This document shows, one piece after another, positions 1 through 6,255 of a stretch of 64,000 nucleotides of DNA. The DNA is taken from the NCBI GenBank assembly GCA_964459985.1, contig CAYWOS010000005.1:1-64000 (forward strand), read 5' to 3'. The notes below the pieces were generated by a model. That model was not told where the DNA came from. It worked only from the letters and a program-made list of their open reading frames with translations, and searched no databases. The first letter of the stretch is position 1. Every line of letters starts with the position of its first letter. This stretch comes from CAYWOS01 sp964459985. GTDB lineage: Bacteria > Bacillota > Clostridia > Christensenellales > Aristaeellaceae. The position numbers and the translations under genes were made by a program.

Positions 1-233
1 GGCGCCACACGCCGTTCTTCAACGGCTACCGTCCGCAGTTCTACTTCCGCACGACCGACGTGACCGGCTCGATCAAGCTGCCCGAGGGCATTGAAATGGT
101 CATCCCGGGCGACAACGTCGAGATGGAAGTCGAACTGATCACCCCCATCGCCATCGAGCCCGGCCTCCGCTTCGCCATTCGCGAGGGCGGCCATACCGTC
201 GGCGCCGGCGCCGTCGTTCGCACGGTCGAGTAA
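1..233 (+). CDS. tuf: Elongation factor Tu, C-terminal fragment (5' end outside window)
   Basis: The reading frame starts at base 3 and gives 76 residues ending in the EF-Tu C-terminal barrel: RHTPFFNGYRPQFYFRTTDV, later a GDNVEMEVELITPIA stretch and the REGGHTVGAGAVV ending near the stop. EF-Tu delivers aminoacyl-tRNA to the ribosome as a GTP complex. Only domain 3 is present; the GTPase domain lies upstream of the window. The gene stands directly before rpmG-secE-nusG, the usual order in Firmicutes, and the 37-bp spacer holds a purine-rich rpmG ribosome binding site and no obvious terminator, so read-through into rpmG is likely. Confidence 0.97.
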   Translation, partial: RHTPFFNGYRPQFYFRTTDVTGSIKLPEGIEMVIPGDNVEMEVELITPIAIEPGLRFAIREGGHTVGAGAVVRTVE

Positions 234-270
234 GGCGCGACCCAAGACTTAGGAAAGAGGTGTTTGCCAC

Positions 271-435
271 ATGGCAGCCAAGGAAGCGCGGCAGAACATC
301 GTGCTGGCCTGCAGCGAGTGCAAGCAGCGCAATTATAACAAGAAAAAGAACAAGAAGAACACGCCCGACCGCATCGAGTTGAGCAAGTATTGCCGCTTCT
401 GCAAGAAGCACACCTTGCACCGCGAGACGAAGTAA
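271..435 (+). CDS. rpmG: 50S ribosomal protein L33
   Basis: This is a 54-residue basic protein, MAAKEARQNIVLACSECKQR at the N terminus, with two CxxC pairs (CSEC and CRFC) as in the zinc-binding form of L33. An AGGAAAGAGG ribosome binding site precedes the ATG. It is short enough to be easily missed by gene finders. L33 sits in the large subunit near the E site. Position between tuf and secE is the standard Firmicutes arrangement. The four cysteines suggest the zinc-containing (C+) paralogue; whether a C- paralogue exists elsewhere cannot be seen here. Confidence 0.95.
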   Translation: MAAKEARQNIVLACSECKQRNYNKKKNKKNTPDRIELSKYCRFCKKHTLHRETK

Positions 436-476
436 TTTCGTCAGGCGCCCGACTAATAGCGAAGGATGTGACTCAC

Positions 477-740
477 ATGGCAGATGAAAAGACCGCTGTC
501 AAGGAAGAGAAGAAGGGTTTCTTCACCAAGGTGATCGGCTTCTTCAAACGGCTCCCGTCGGCGATCGCGCGTCCGTTCAAGAACACCTGGCACGAAATGA
601 AAAAGGTGACGTGGCCGACCCGGCAGGATTGGCTCAAGTCCACCCTGATCGTGCTCGCGTTCATGGGGTTCATGGCCGTTGTGATCGGTCTGCTGGACAT
701 GGGTTCGGGCAAGTTGATCCAGCTGTTCGTCAACCTATAA
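477..740 (+). CDS. secE: Preprotein translocase subunit SecE
   Basis: The 87-residue protein has a charged N terminus, the conserved amphipathic segment WHEMKKVTWPTRQDWLKST (about residues 38-56), and one transmembrane helix (about 55-78), which is the typical single-span SecE of Firmicutes. SecE clamps SecY in the SecYEG channel. The ATG at 477 is preferred over an upstream in-frame start at 390 because the extra residues would overlap rpmG and do not look like SecE. It lies 12 bp before nusG, as in most bacteria. Confidence 0.95.
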   Translation: MADEKTAVKEEKKGFFTKVIGFFKRLPSAIARPFKNTWHEMKKVTWPTRQDWLKSTLIVLAFMGFMAVVIGLLDMGSGKLIQLFVNL

Positions 741-752
741 GGAGAAACCGAT

Positions 753-1295
753 ATGTCCGAAGACAGGCCGGGAACGCTGGAATGGTATGTTGTGCATACC
801 TATTCCGGGTACGAGAACAAGGTCAAGGACAACCTTGAAAAAGCGGTGGAAAATAACGGCATGCAGTCCCTGATCACCGAGGTCGTCGTGCCCACCGAAG
901 AGGTTGTCGAAATCAAGAACGGCAAGCGCGTCACGTCGCTGCACAAAACCTTTCCGGGGTATGTGCTCGTTCACATGATCATTACCAACGAAAGCTGGTA
1001 TGTCGTGCGCAACACGCGCGGCGTCACGGGCTTTGTCGGCCCCGAAAGCAAGCCCATTCCGCTCAGCCAGGACGAGCTGAACCGTATGCTTGATTCTTCC
1101 TCGCATCAGCTTGATCTCAAGATCAGCGTCGGCGACGAGGTGCGCATTCTGTCCGGCCCGCTCGAAAACTTCACCGGCATGGTGGAGGAAATCGACGCCA
1201 TCCGCCAGAAACTGCGCGTTAAGGTCAAGATGTTCCTGGGCCGCGAGATGCAGATCGAGGTCGATCTGGATCAGGTGGAAAAAGCGGAAGCCTAA
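753..1295 (+). CDS. nusG: Transcription termination/antitermination factor NusG
   Basis: The 180-residue protein opens with WYVVHTYSGYENKVKDNLEK, the NGN domain signature, contains PGYVLVHM (about residues 69-76) and the VVRNTRGVTGFVG block, and ends with a KOW domain (about 125-175) with VGDEVRILSGPLENFTGMV. NusG binds RNA polymerase and modulates pausing, Rho and ribosome coupling. A TAAGGAGAAA ribosome binding site precedes the ATG. The length is normal and the gene is intact. Confidence 0.97.
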   Translation: MSEDRPGTLEWYVVHTYSGYENKVKDNLEKAVENNGMQSLITEVVVPTEEVVEIKNGKRVTSLHKTFPGYVLVHMIITNESWYVVRNTRGVTGFVGPESKPIPLSQDELNRMLDSSSHQLDLKISVGDEVRILSGPLENFTGMVEEIDAIRQKLRVKVKMFLGREMQIEVDLDQVEKAEA

Positions 1296-1305
1296 CCCGT
1301 TACCC

Positions 1306-1342
1306 GTGGGAGGCGCGGAGGCATCCGTGCCGCCATCACCAC
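1306..1342 (+). promoter_or_regulatory. Candidate L1-type mRNA operator before rplK
   Basis: A GTGGGAGG segment at 1306-1313 can pair its GTGG with CCAC at 1339-1342, enclosing an asymmetric loop. A closely similar element precedes rplA (1806-1836): both read GTGGGAGG, then a short variable part, then CCGC and a CCAC closing arm. Ribosomal protein L1 is known to repress its own rplK-rplA transcript by binding a structure resembling its 23S rRNA site. Assigning these hairpins to L1 is inference from location and the repeated motif. Confidence 0.5.
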
Positions 1343-1367
1343 AATTGTTGAGGAGGTGCCATCCATC

Positions 1368-1796
1368 ATGGCAAAGAAGATTACCGCGCTCATCAAACTG
1401 CAGGTGCCCGCCGCCAAGGCGACGCCCGCGCCCCCGATCGGCCCGGCGCTGGGTCAGCACGGCGTGAACATTCCCGGCTTCTGCAAGGAATTCAACGCCC
1501 GCACCGCCAAGCAGGAAGGCCTGATCATTCCTGTCGTCATCACGGTCTTTTCCGACCGTTCCTTCACCTTCATCACCAAAACGCCTCCCGCCCCCGTGCT
1601 CATCAAAAAGGCGCTGGGTCTGGAATCGGCGAGCGGCCGTCCCAACAAGGACAAGGTCGGCCAGCTCTCGCAGGCGCAGGTGCGTGAAATCGCCGCCGCC
1701 AAAATGCCCGATCTCAACGCCGCCTCCATCGAGGCCGCGATGAGCATGGTCAAGGGCACTGCCCGCAGCATGGGCGTCACGGTCGCCGACGAGTAA
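1368..1796 (+). CDS. rplK: 50S ribosomal protein L11
   Basis: The 142-residue protein has the L11 signature: KLQVPAAKATPAPPIGPALG followed by QHGVNIPGFCKEFN, and the C-terminal rRNA-binding domain with AAAKMPDLNAASIEAAMSMV. The ATG at 1368 lies 9 bases after an AGGAGGTG ribosome binding site (1351-1358); a GTG at 1356 is inside that site and is rejected. L11 forms the GTPase-associated centre with rRNA helices 43/44. It is co-transcribed with rplA. Confidence 0.97.
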   Translation: MAKKITALIKLQVPAAKATPAPPIGPALGQHGVNIPGFCKEFNARTAKQEGLIIPVVITVFSDRSFTFITKTPPAPVLIKKALGLESASGRPNKDKVGQLSQAQVREIAAAKMPDLNAASIEAAMSMVKGTARSMGVTVADE

Positions 1797-1805
1797 GCCA
1801 TAATT

Positions 1806-1836
1806 TGTGGGAGGACATTGCGCCGCTAATACCACA
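1806..1836 (+). promoter_or_regulatory. Candidate L1-type mRNA operator before rplA
   Basis: TGTGG (1806-1810) pairs with CCACA (1832-1836) around GAGGACATTGCGCCGCTAATA-like loop sequence; the GTGGGAGG and CCGC..CCAC parts match the element before rplK. It sits just upstream of the GGGAGG ribosome binding site of rplA and is placed to control its translation. Function is inferred. Confidence 0.5.
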
Positions 1837-1851
1837 GGGAGGAATTGAAAG

Positions 1852-2541
1852 ATGAAACACGGCAAGAAATATGTCGACAGCAAAAAGCTCGTCGAGAACA
1901 CCAAGCTCTACGACCCGGCGGAGGCGATCGACATCGTCAAGCAGACCGCCAAGGCGAAGTTCGACGAAACGATCGAGCTTTCCATCCGTCTGGGCATCGA
2001 TCCGCGCCATGCCGATCAGCAGGTACGCGGCACCGTCGTGCTGCCCAACGGCACCGGCAAAAAGGTGCGCGTGCTGGTCTTCGCCAAGGGCGACAAGGCC
2101 AAGGAAGCGCTCGACGCGGGCGCCGATTTCGTCGGCGACGCCGATCTGGTGGCGAAAATCCAGTCCGAAAACTGGTTCGGGTTCGACGTCTGCGTCGCCA
2201 CGCCCGACATGATGGGCACCATCGGCCGCATCGCTCGTCTGCTCGGCCCCAAGGGCCTCATGCCGAACCCCAAGTCCGGCACGGTCACGATGGATCTGAC
2301 GCGCGCTATCGGTGAGATCAAAGCCGGTAAGGTCGAGTACCGCGTGGACAAGACCGCCATCGTGCACTGCCCCATCGGCAAGGCTTCCTTCGACGCCGAC
2401 AAGCTGCTCGCCAACCTGAACGCGCTCATGGACGCCGTTCTCAAGGCGAAGCCCGCCACCGCCAAGGGCACCTACATCCGCTCGCTTTACATGAGCAGCA
2501 CGATGGGCCCGGCGATCCGGCTCAACAGCCTCAAGTTCTGA
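1852..2541 (+). CDS. rplA: 50S ribosomal protein L1
   Basis: The 229-residue protein is full-length L1, with KYVDSKKLVENTKLYDPAEA at the N terminus, the SIRLGIDPRHADQQVRGTVV block, LGPKGLMPNPKSGTV (about residues 127-141) and the C-terminal YIRSLYMSSTMGPAIRL. L1 forms the mobile L1 stalk at the E site and represses its own operon. The gene is followed after about 24 bp by a strong terminator, so the operon stops here: rplJ and rplL, which usually follow, are not present in this window. Confidence 0.97.
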   Translation: MKHGKKYVDSKKLVENTKLYDPAEAIDIVKQTAKAKFDETIELSIRLGIDPRHADQQVRGTVVLPNGTGKKVRVLVFAKGDKAKEALDAGADFVGDADLVAKIQSENWFGFDVCVATPDMMGTIGRIARLLGPKGLMPNPKSGTVTMDLTRAIGEIKAGKVEYRVDKTAIVHCPIGKASFDADKLLANLNALMDAVLKAKPATAKGTYIRSLYMSSTMGPAIRLNSLKF

Positions 2542-2564
2542 TCGCGCTGAAGTCATCGGCAAAC

Positions 2565-2604
2565 AAACCGCCGCGTTCCCGCAAACGGAGCGCGGCGGTT
2601 TTGT
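2565..2604 (+). terminator. Rho-independent terminator after rplA
   Basis: The stem AAACCGCCGCG (2565-2575) pairs perfectly with CGCGGCGGTTT (2591-2601) around a 15-base loop and runs into a short T stretch. It ends the secE-nusG-rplK-rplA transcript. Confidence 0.88.
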
Positions 2605-2650
2605 GTGCCCGGATCGACGAATGGACGAACATGCGATCCGCGCAGGAAAG

Positions 2651-2674
2651 AGAGGCGTCCGATTGGACGCCTCT
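2651..2674. repeat. Locus-specific hairpin, left flank of structured repeat copy 1
   Basis: AGAGGCGTCC, loop GATT, GGACGCCTCT: a perfect 10-bp stem. The same hairpin (22 shared bases) recurs at 2909-2934 on the far side of the structured repeat. It looks like a terminator-type stem that has been duplicated around the insertion. Confidence 0.85.
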
Positions 2675-2677
2675 TGG

Positions 2678-2903
2678 GTGTCGACAAAGTCGACACCCTC
2701 CGCAAAAATGAATCTTTCATTTTTGCGGTCTGCACGTTTTTCCTGCGCGGCTTTGCCGCGCGGTCGGAAAAACGCGTAAGGAACCGATTTTCTGCGGAAA
2801 ATCGTTCCGAAACCACCGCGCATGTCGCTGGTTTCGGATGAGAAATGAAGGAGCTCCGCCCCTTCATTGCATCCCCGGGAGGAACGACCGGGTTTGTCGA
2901 CAC
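2678..2903 (+). mobile_element. 226-bp hairpin-rich MITE-like repeat, copy 1
   Basis: The element is bounded by an 11-bp perfect inverted repeat, GTGTCGACAAA at 2678-2688 and its reverse complement at 2893-2903. Between these lies a string of stem-loops: a GTCGAC stem (2676-2698), CCGCAAAAATGAA and its complement (2700-2728), a two-part stem CGTTTTTCC with inner GCGCGGC (2735-2774), a GGAAC-CGATTTTC stem (2780-2808), CCGAAACCA (2807-2837), AATGAAGG (2844-2868) and CCCGG (about 2872-2891). A nearly identical copy lies inverted at 43004-43230. No transposase is present. Open frames across it are not conserved protein but a by-product of GC-rich palindromes. It may be a non-autonomous transposon or a structured RNA; the sequence cannot decide which. 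Confidence 0.8.
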
Positions 2904-2908
2904 GCAGA

Positions 2909-2934
2909 GGGAGGCGTCCGATTGGACGCCTCCC
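2909..2934. repeat. Locus-specific hairpin, right flank of structured repeat copy 1
   Basis: GGGAGGCGTCC, loop GATT, GGACGCCTCCC: an 11-bp stem sharing its inner 22 bases with the hairpin at 2651-2674. It stands 5 bases outside the inverted repeat of the element and 37 bp from the end of the minus-strand hydrolase gene, for which it could also act as a terminator. Confidence 0.8.
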
Positions 2935-2970
2935 GATTTCTCTCTTGGTTTCCGCAGTTTCCGGCGGCGA

Positions 2971-5103
2971 TTACCTGCCCAGGAAGATGCTCAACCAGCT
3001 CTGCGGGATGTAGGAGCCGTTCATGCCCGACGTGCTGACCAGCAGCCATGCCGTCAGGATGCTGCAGATAATGACGCCGGTCCAGACGCTCTTGGTCTGC
3101 TGATAGCTCTTGCGCAGCACGAACACGTTGATCGGCACGGTGACCATGGCGCCGTAGGTCAGGATGAAGCTGGCGAACAGCCCGTCGGTCTTAATGCCCC
3201 AGTACGCCATGGCGTAGCTGACGAAGCAGCACAGCCACAGGCCCAGGCTGTTGGCGACGACGGTCAGCGCGGTATCGGCCGCGGCGCGCTTGACAAGGAT
3301 GGTCTTGTCGGAAATGTAGTTGACGCCGCAGGAGATGATCAGGAAGAAGGGCAGCATCAGCACGGCGTAGTTGAACACGTACAGCCAGTGATTCGCCTTG
3401 AGCTCGGCGTACGCCGTCATCCACCAGCGGAAGTCCTGCTGGAAGAGATACTCGGCGGCGGTGAGCATCAGGTACGCGGTGAAGATGAACGCGCCGGCGA
3501 TCACGAGCGTGCGCAGGATGTTCTTGACGCCGATCATGATGTTGTTCTTGATGAAGCCGAGGAAATCCTTGAAGCCGCGCGTCAGGGCGAGGTAGATCAC
3601 CAGCAGCGCCAGCGCCGACAGCGCCAGCCACGCCAGCAATTGCACCGTCGTCCACGCGGTGATCATCAGGGGATAGCTCAAATTGGCAGAAAACTTGAAC
3701 AGGTTTTTACCGTTGCAGGTGTTGTAGATGGCGATGAAGCCGAACACGACCGTCAGGGCGAGAATGATCCAGCGCACATACGCGGCGGGCTTGACGGCGG
3801 TGGTGTCGTAGGTCGCGCGGTCGGCGATCCCGGCGTACCGCTTATCCAGCAGGAACAGCTTGATGAGCGGAACCATCAGCCCGATCATGGCGAACATGGC
3901 GATCGCGTTCAGCAATTCGCGGAACACAAAGACGATCTCGCCCGAGCCCGTCGATACGACGTCGGGGTGATTGTTCAGCGTCTGGTTGAAGTAGTCCACG
4001 ACGCGCGCCGTGGTCTGGCTGGAGAAGAAGTTCTTGGAGTGCGTTTCGCCCGTCAGCATCACGATGCGCAGGCTGCGATCGGCGATCGCCTGCTTGAGCG
4101 CGTCGTTGTTGAGGATGGTGTCCTTGCGGAAGGCGCCGATCAATTCGCTGGTGCCCTCGACGTCGTTGAGCGCGTAGTAGCCCTCGTTCACGATGTCCTG
4201 ATCGGCGGGAACGTACCAAGATTCCTTGGTTTTCGCGTCGTTGTTGAAGGATTTGTAGCCGTAGTCGTAGGTGCCGTTGATGATGCACTCGTTCATCTTG
4301 CAGGTGCGCACGACGTCGTGACCCGCCACCTGAACGGTCGCCGTCGGGTTGCAGAACTGCGCGGTGCTGCCGATCAGGCAGATCGAGCGCACCATGCTCT
4401 CGTAATCGACGCGGTAGTCTTCCCGCATCTTTTCGTACAGCTTGAGCGCCTCGGGGGTCAATTTGTCGGCGGCGACGGCGTCGGCGTCCTTTACGATGTC
4501 TTCCGCCGCGATCTCGACCTCAAAGGTCTCGTTCAGCAGATTGATCATCATGTCGTTGAAGGTGTAGTAGCCGCAGTCCATCAGCGCCGCGTAGCCCGCG
4601 CGGCGCGAGCCCTGCGAGTGGCCGGACAGGCCGATGCGGGTGTCGTCCACGAACTCGATCGAGCGCAGGAAGTGAACGGCGTCCAGCACGCCCAGCGGCG
4701 TGGCGAAGATGTTGAACTGCTTAATGCCCATGTCGTTTTCGTTGTACACGGGCGTTTCGCTCAAGCCGTTGCCGTAGGGGTTGACGTTGAACACGACGTA
4801 GCCGCGACGCGCCAGCTCCTCGGCGAAGCCGCGCATGTTTTCCTTGATGACGCCGGCGCCCGGCGCCAGAATGACGGCGGGATAGCTGTCCTCGTCCGTC
4901 GTTCCGGCGGGATAGTACAAATCGCCCGTCAGCTCGGCGCCGCGCGCGTCGATGGAAATGCTTTCGATCTTGATCTTTCCGCCGTCGGACGAAATCAGCG
5001 CCGCAAAAAAGCTCGTCAGCAGGATGACGGCGGCAAGAATGGCAACCCAGCGTTTGCATCCCTCCCGCGTGTCCATTCCCAGGTACCCGGTGATCGCTTT
5101 CAT
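2971..5103 (-). CDS. Membrane-anchored alpha/beta hydrolase with multi-span C-terminal domain
   Basis: The 710-residue protein starts with one membrane anchor (about 19-38), followed by an extracytoplasmic alpha/beta-hydrolase domain (about 45-390) with the nucleophile elbow GHSQGS (Ser about 163) and a HG-like PGAG turn, a likely His in TGETHSKNFF, and then about eight membrane spans (about 400-700). Dienelactone-hydrolase-like esterases or peptidases have this fold, but the substrate cannot be told. Start ATG at 5103 has an AAGGGGAAGGGA ribosome binding site. It has its own consensus promoter (5175-5203) with an inverted repeat just downstream, and lies behind a MarR regulator gene on the same strand. 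The combination of secreted hydrolase and polytopic tail is uncommon. No truncation is visible. Confidence 0.8.
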   Translation of the reverse strand: MKAITGYLGMDTREGCKRWVAILAAVILLTSFFAALISSDGGKIKIESISIDARGAELTGDLYYPAGTTDEDSYPAVILAPGAGVIKENMRGFAEELARRGYVVFNVNPYGNGLSETPVYNENDMGIKQFNIFATPLGVLDAVHFLRSIEFVDDTRIGLSGHSQGSRRAGYAALMDCGYYTFNDMMINLLNETFEVEIAAEDIVKDADAVAADKLTPEALKLYEKMREDYRVDYESMVRSICLIGSTAQFCNPTATVQVAGHDVVRTCKMNECIINGTYDYGYKSFNNDAKTKESWYVPADQDIVNEGYYALNDVEGTSELIGAFRKDTILNNDALKQAIADRSLRIVMLTGETHSKNFFSSQTTARVVDYFNQTLNNHPDVVSTGSGEIVFVFRELLNAIAMFAMIGLMVPLIKLFLLDKRYAGIADRATYDTTAVKPAAYVRWIILALTVVFGFIAIYNTCNGKNLFKFSANLSYPLMITAWTTVQLLAWLALSALALLVIYLALTRGFKDFLGFIKNNIMIGVKNILRTLVIAGAFIFTAYLMLTAAEYLFQQDFRWWMTAYAELKANHWLYVFNYAVLMLPFFLIISCGVNYISDKTILVKRAAADTALTVVANSLGLWLCCFVSYAMAYWGIKTDGLFASFILTYGAMVTVPINVFVLRKSYQQTKSVWTGVIICSILTAWLLVSTSGMNGSYIPQSWLSIFLGR

Positions 5104-5150
5104 GTGAGATCCCTTCCCCTTTCATGTTCGTGCAGCGTCATATCGTTCCC

Positions 5151-5172
5151 CCGTGCACGTTTTTGTACACGG
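5151..5172. promoter_or_regulatory. Candidate operator for the hydrolase gene
   Basis: CCGTGCAC (5151-5158), a 6-base spacer and GTACACGG (5165-5172) form an imperfect 8+8 inverted repeat located just downstream of the -10 box. A bound repressor here would block transcription; the neighbouring MarR-family protein is the obvious candidate. This is inference. Confidence 0.45.
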
Positions 5173-5174
5173 TT

Positions 5175-5203
5175 ATTATAGCGATACGATTGGTTTCTGT
5201 CAA
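5175..5203 (-). promoter_or_regulatory. Sigma-70/A promoter of the hydrolase gene
   Basis: Read on the minus strand, TTGACA (5198-5203) and TATAAT (5175-5180) are both perfect consensus with a 17-base spacer. This is the best promoter in the window. Confidence 0.9.
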
Positions 5204-5320
5204 CCGAAATTCGACCTTTTTTGACACATTTCTGTCGTAATTTGTCGCCGTCCGGCGCGGAGAGGGGAGGGGAGGGGACGGAGGCGCGCCAAAAAGACGA
5301 TTGCGCGCGCGTCAAAAAGA

Positions 5321-5562
5321 CGATTGCCCGCTCGTCCAAGCGATCGCTTGTGCGTCAGAGGGAGAGGATGATCGTGTAATAAAACGAATTTATGCGCGTC
5401 AAGAACGCGATCATTTTCGCATCATCACGAATCAATCGCCCGCGCGTCCATCAAGCGATCGCTTATGTCAGGAGGAGAGAAAGAACGCGTTATCAAAGCG
5501 AATGTATGCGCGTCAAGAACGCGATCATTTTCGCATCATCACGAATCAATCGCCCGCGCGTC
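5321..5562. repeat. 114-bp imperfect tandem repeat (about two units)
   Basis: A 58-bp block is repeated identically at 5391-5448 and 5505-5562, giving a period of 114 bp; the intervening halves are diverged but alignable, each including an AAGCGATCGCTT palindrome (around 5340 and 5455). Short related fragments (GTCAAAAAGACGATTG) precede it from about 5288. The second unit runs into the MarR gene and supplies its last codons and stop. Outside this, the 435-bp region between the hydrolase and MarR genes contains only the hydrolase promoter. Confidence 0.85.
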
Positions 5563-6099
5563 AGCGGGATGGTTCGGGTCGTTTTCATTCGCGTCGGCCG
5601 AATCGTCCATCGGCACGAGGCGGCGGTCGCCCGGCGGCGTGCTGCGCATCTCGTTGTAGCATTCCATTGCGCGGATGAAGCGGAGCAGGTCCTCGTCCGG
5701 GATATCGTCCATTTTCTCAAAGAAGGGCATGAACACCGGCTTCATCTTGCTCTCGACGACGCGGGCGTAGTATTCCTTTCCCTCGGGCGTCGCCTTCAGG
5801 ATGATGTTTTTGCGGTTGCTTTTCTTTTGATAGCGCCTGACGAAGCCGATCTGGCAAAGATGCCGCGTATATTTTGTCAGCGAGCTTTTGGGGATGCAGA
5901 GCTTTTTGGAGATGTACGCCATGCACTCGTCGTCGTCCTCAAACTCGATAATGTATTCAAGAATCTGCCATTCCTGCGCCGGCGTCAGCGGTCTCGGGCT
6001 TCCCTTGGGCTTGGGCGCGTTGAACTGCAGCCCGAGATTCGTGCTGTATACAAGCGCCCGTACAAGCTCGCGATACCGTCCCATCCATTCCGTTCTCAT
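5539..6099 (-). CDS. MarR-family transcriptional regulator
   Basis: The 186-residue protein has a winged helix-turn-helix of MarR type: LTPAQEWQILEYI, the recognition region ISKKLCIPKSSLTKYTRHLC (about 63-83) and the wing KKSNRKNIILKATPEGKEYY. MarR proteins bind palindromes as dimers and release them on binding a ligand. An AGGAG ribosome binding site precedes the ATG. It is followed on the same strand by the membrane hydrolase, its likely target. The acidic tail after residue 160 is not typical; its final eight or so residues and the stop are encoded by the tandem repeat at 5505-5562. Confidence 0.85.
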   Translation of the reverse strand: MRTEWMGRYRELVRALVYSTNLGLQFNAPKPKGSPRPLTPAQEWQILEYIIEFEDDDECMAYISKKLCIPKSSLTKYTRHLCQIGFVRRYQKKSNRKNIILKATPEGKEYYARVVESKMKPVFMPFFEKMDDIPDEDLLRFIRAMECYNEMRSTPPGDRRLVPMDDSADANENDPNHPADARAIDS

Positions 6100-6165
6100 G
6101 CCCGTCTCCTATATAACTCAAACCCCGGCGCGGATACCCCGTCGCCGATCTGCGCGTTCCCGCCC

Positions 6166-6194
6166 ATTATACATCATATTTCCAAATTCATCAA
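6166..6194 (-). promoter_or_regulatory. Promoter of the MarR gene
   Basis: On the minus strand TTGATG (6189-6194), a 17-base spacer and TATAAT (6166-6171). The -10 is perfect, the -35 matches 4 of 6. Confidence 0.7.
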
Positions 6195-6255
6195 TGCCCG
6201 GACGACGGAAATCGCCGCGCTCCGGCAGGCGAAGCGCGCGTGTGCCGCCGCGACG

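Noticed and set aside
2605..2903. Short open frames through the structured repeat
   Set aside because: Frames are kept open by palindromic GC-rich sequence and exist on both strands; no conserved start, ribosome binding site or protein-like composition. The stems explain the conservation.
2845..5181. 778-residue plus-strand open frame across the hydrolase gene
   Set aside because: Antisense shadow of the hydrolase gene; composition is biased and no domain is recognisable.
5321..5562. Possible CRISPR array
   Set aside because: Only about two units of 114 bp, with diverged halves and no spacer-length unique segments or cas genes.
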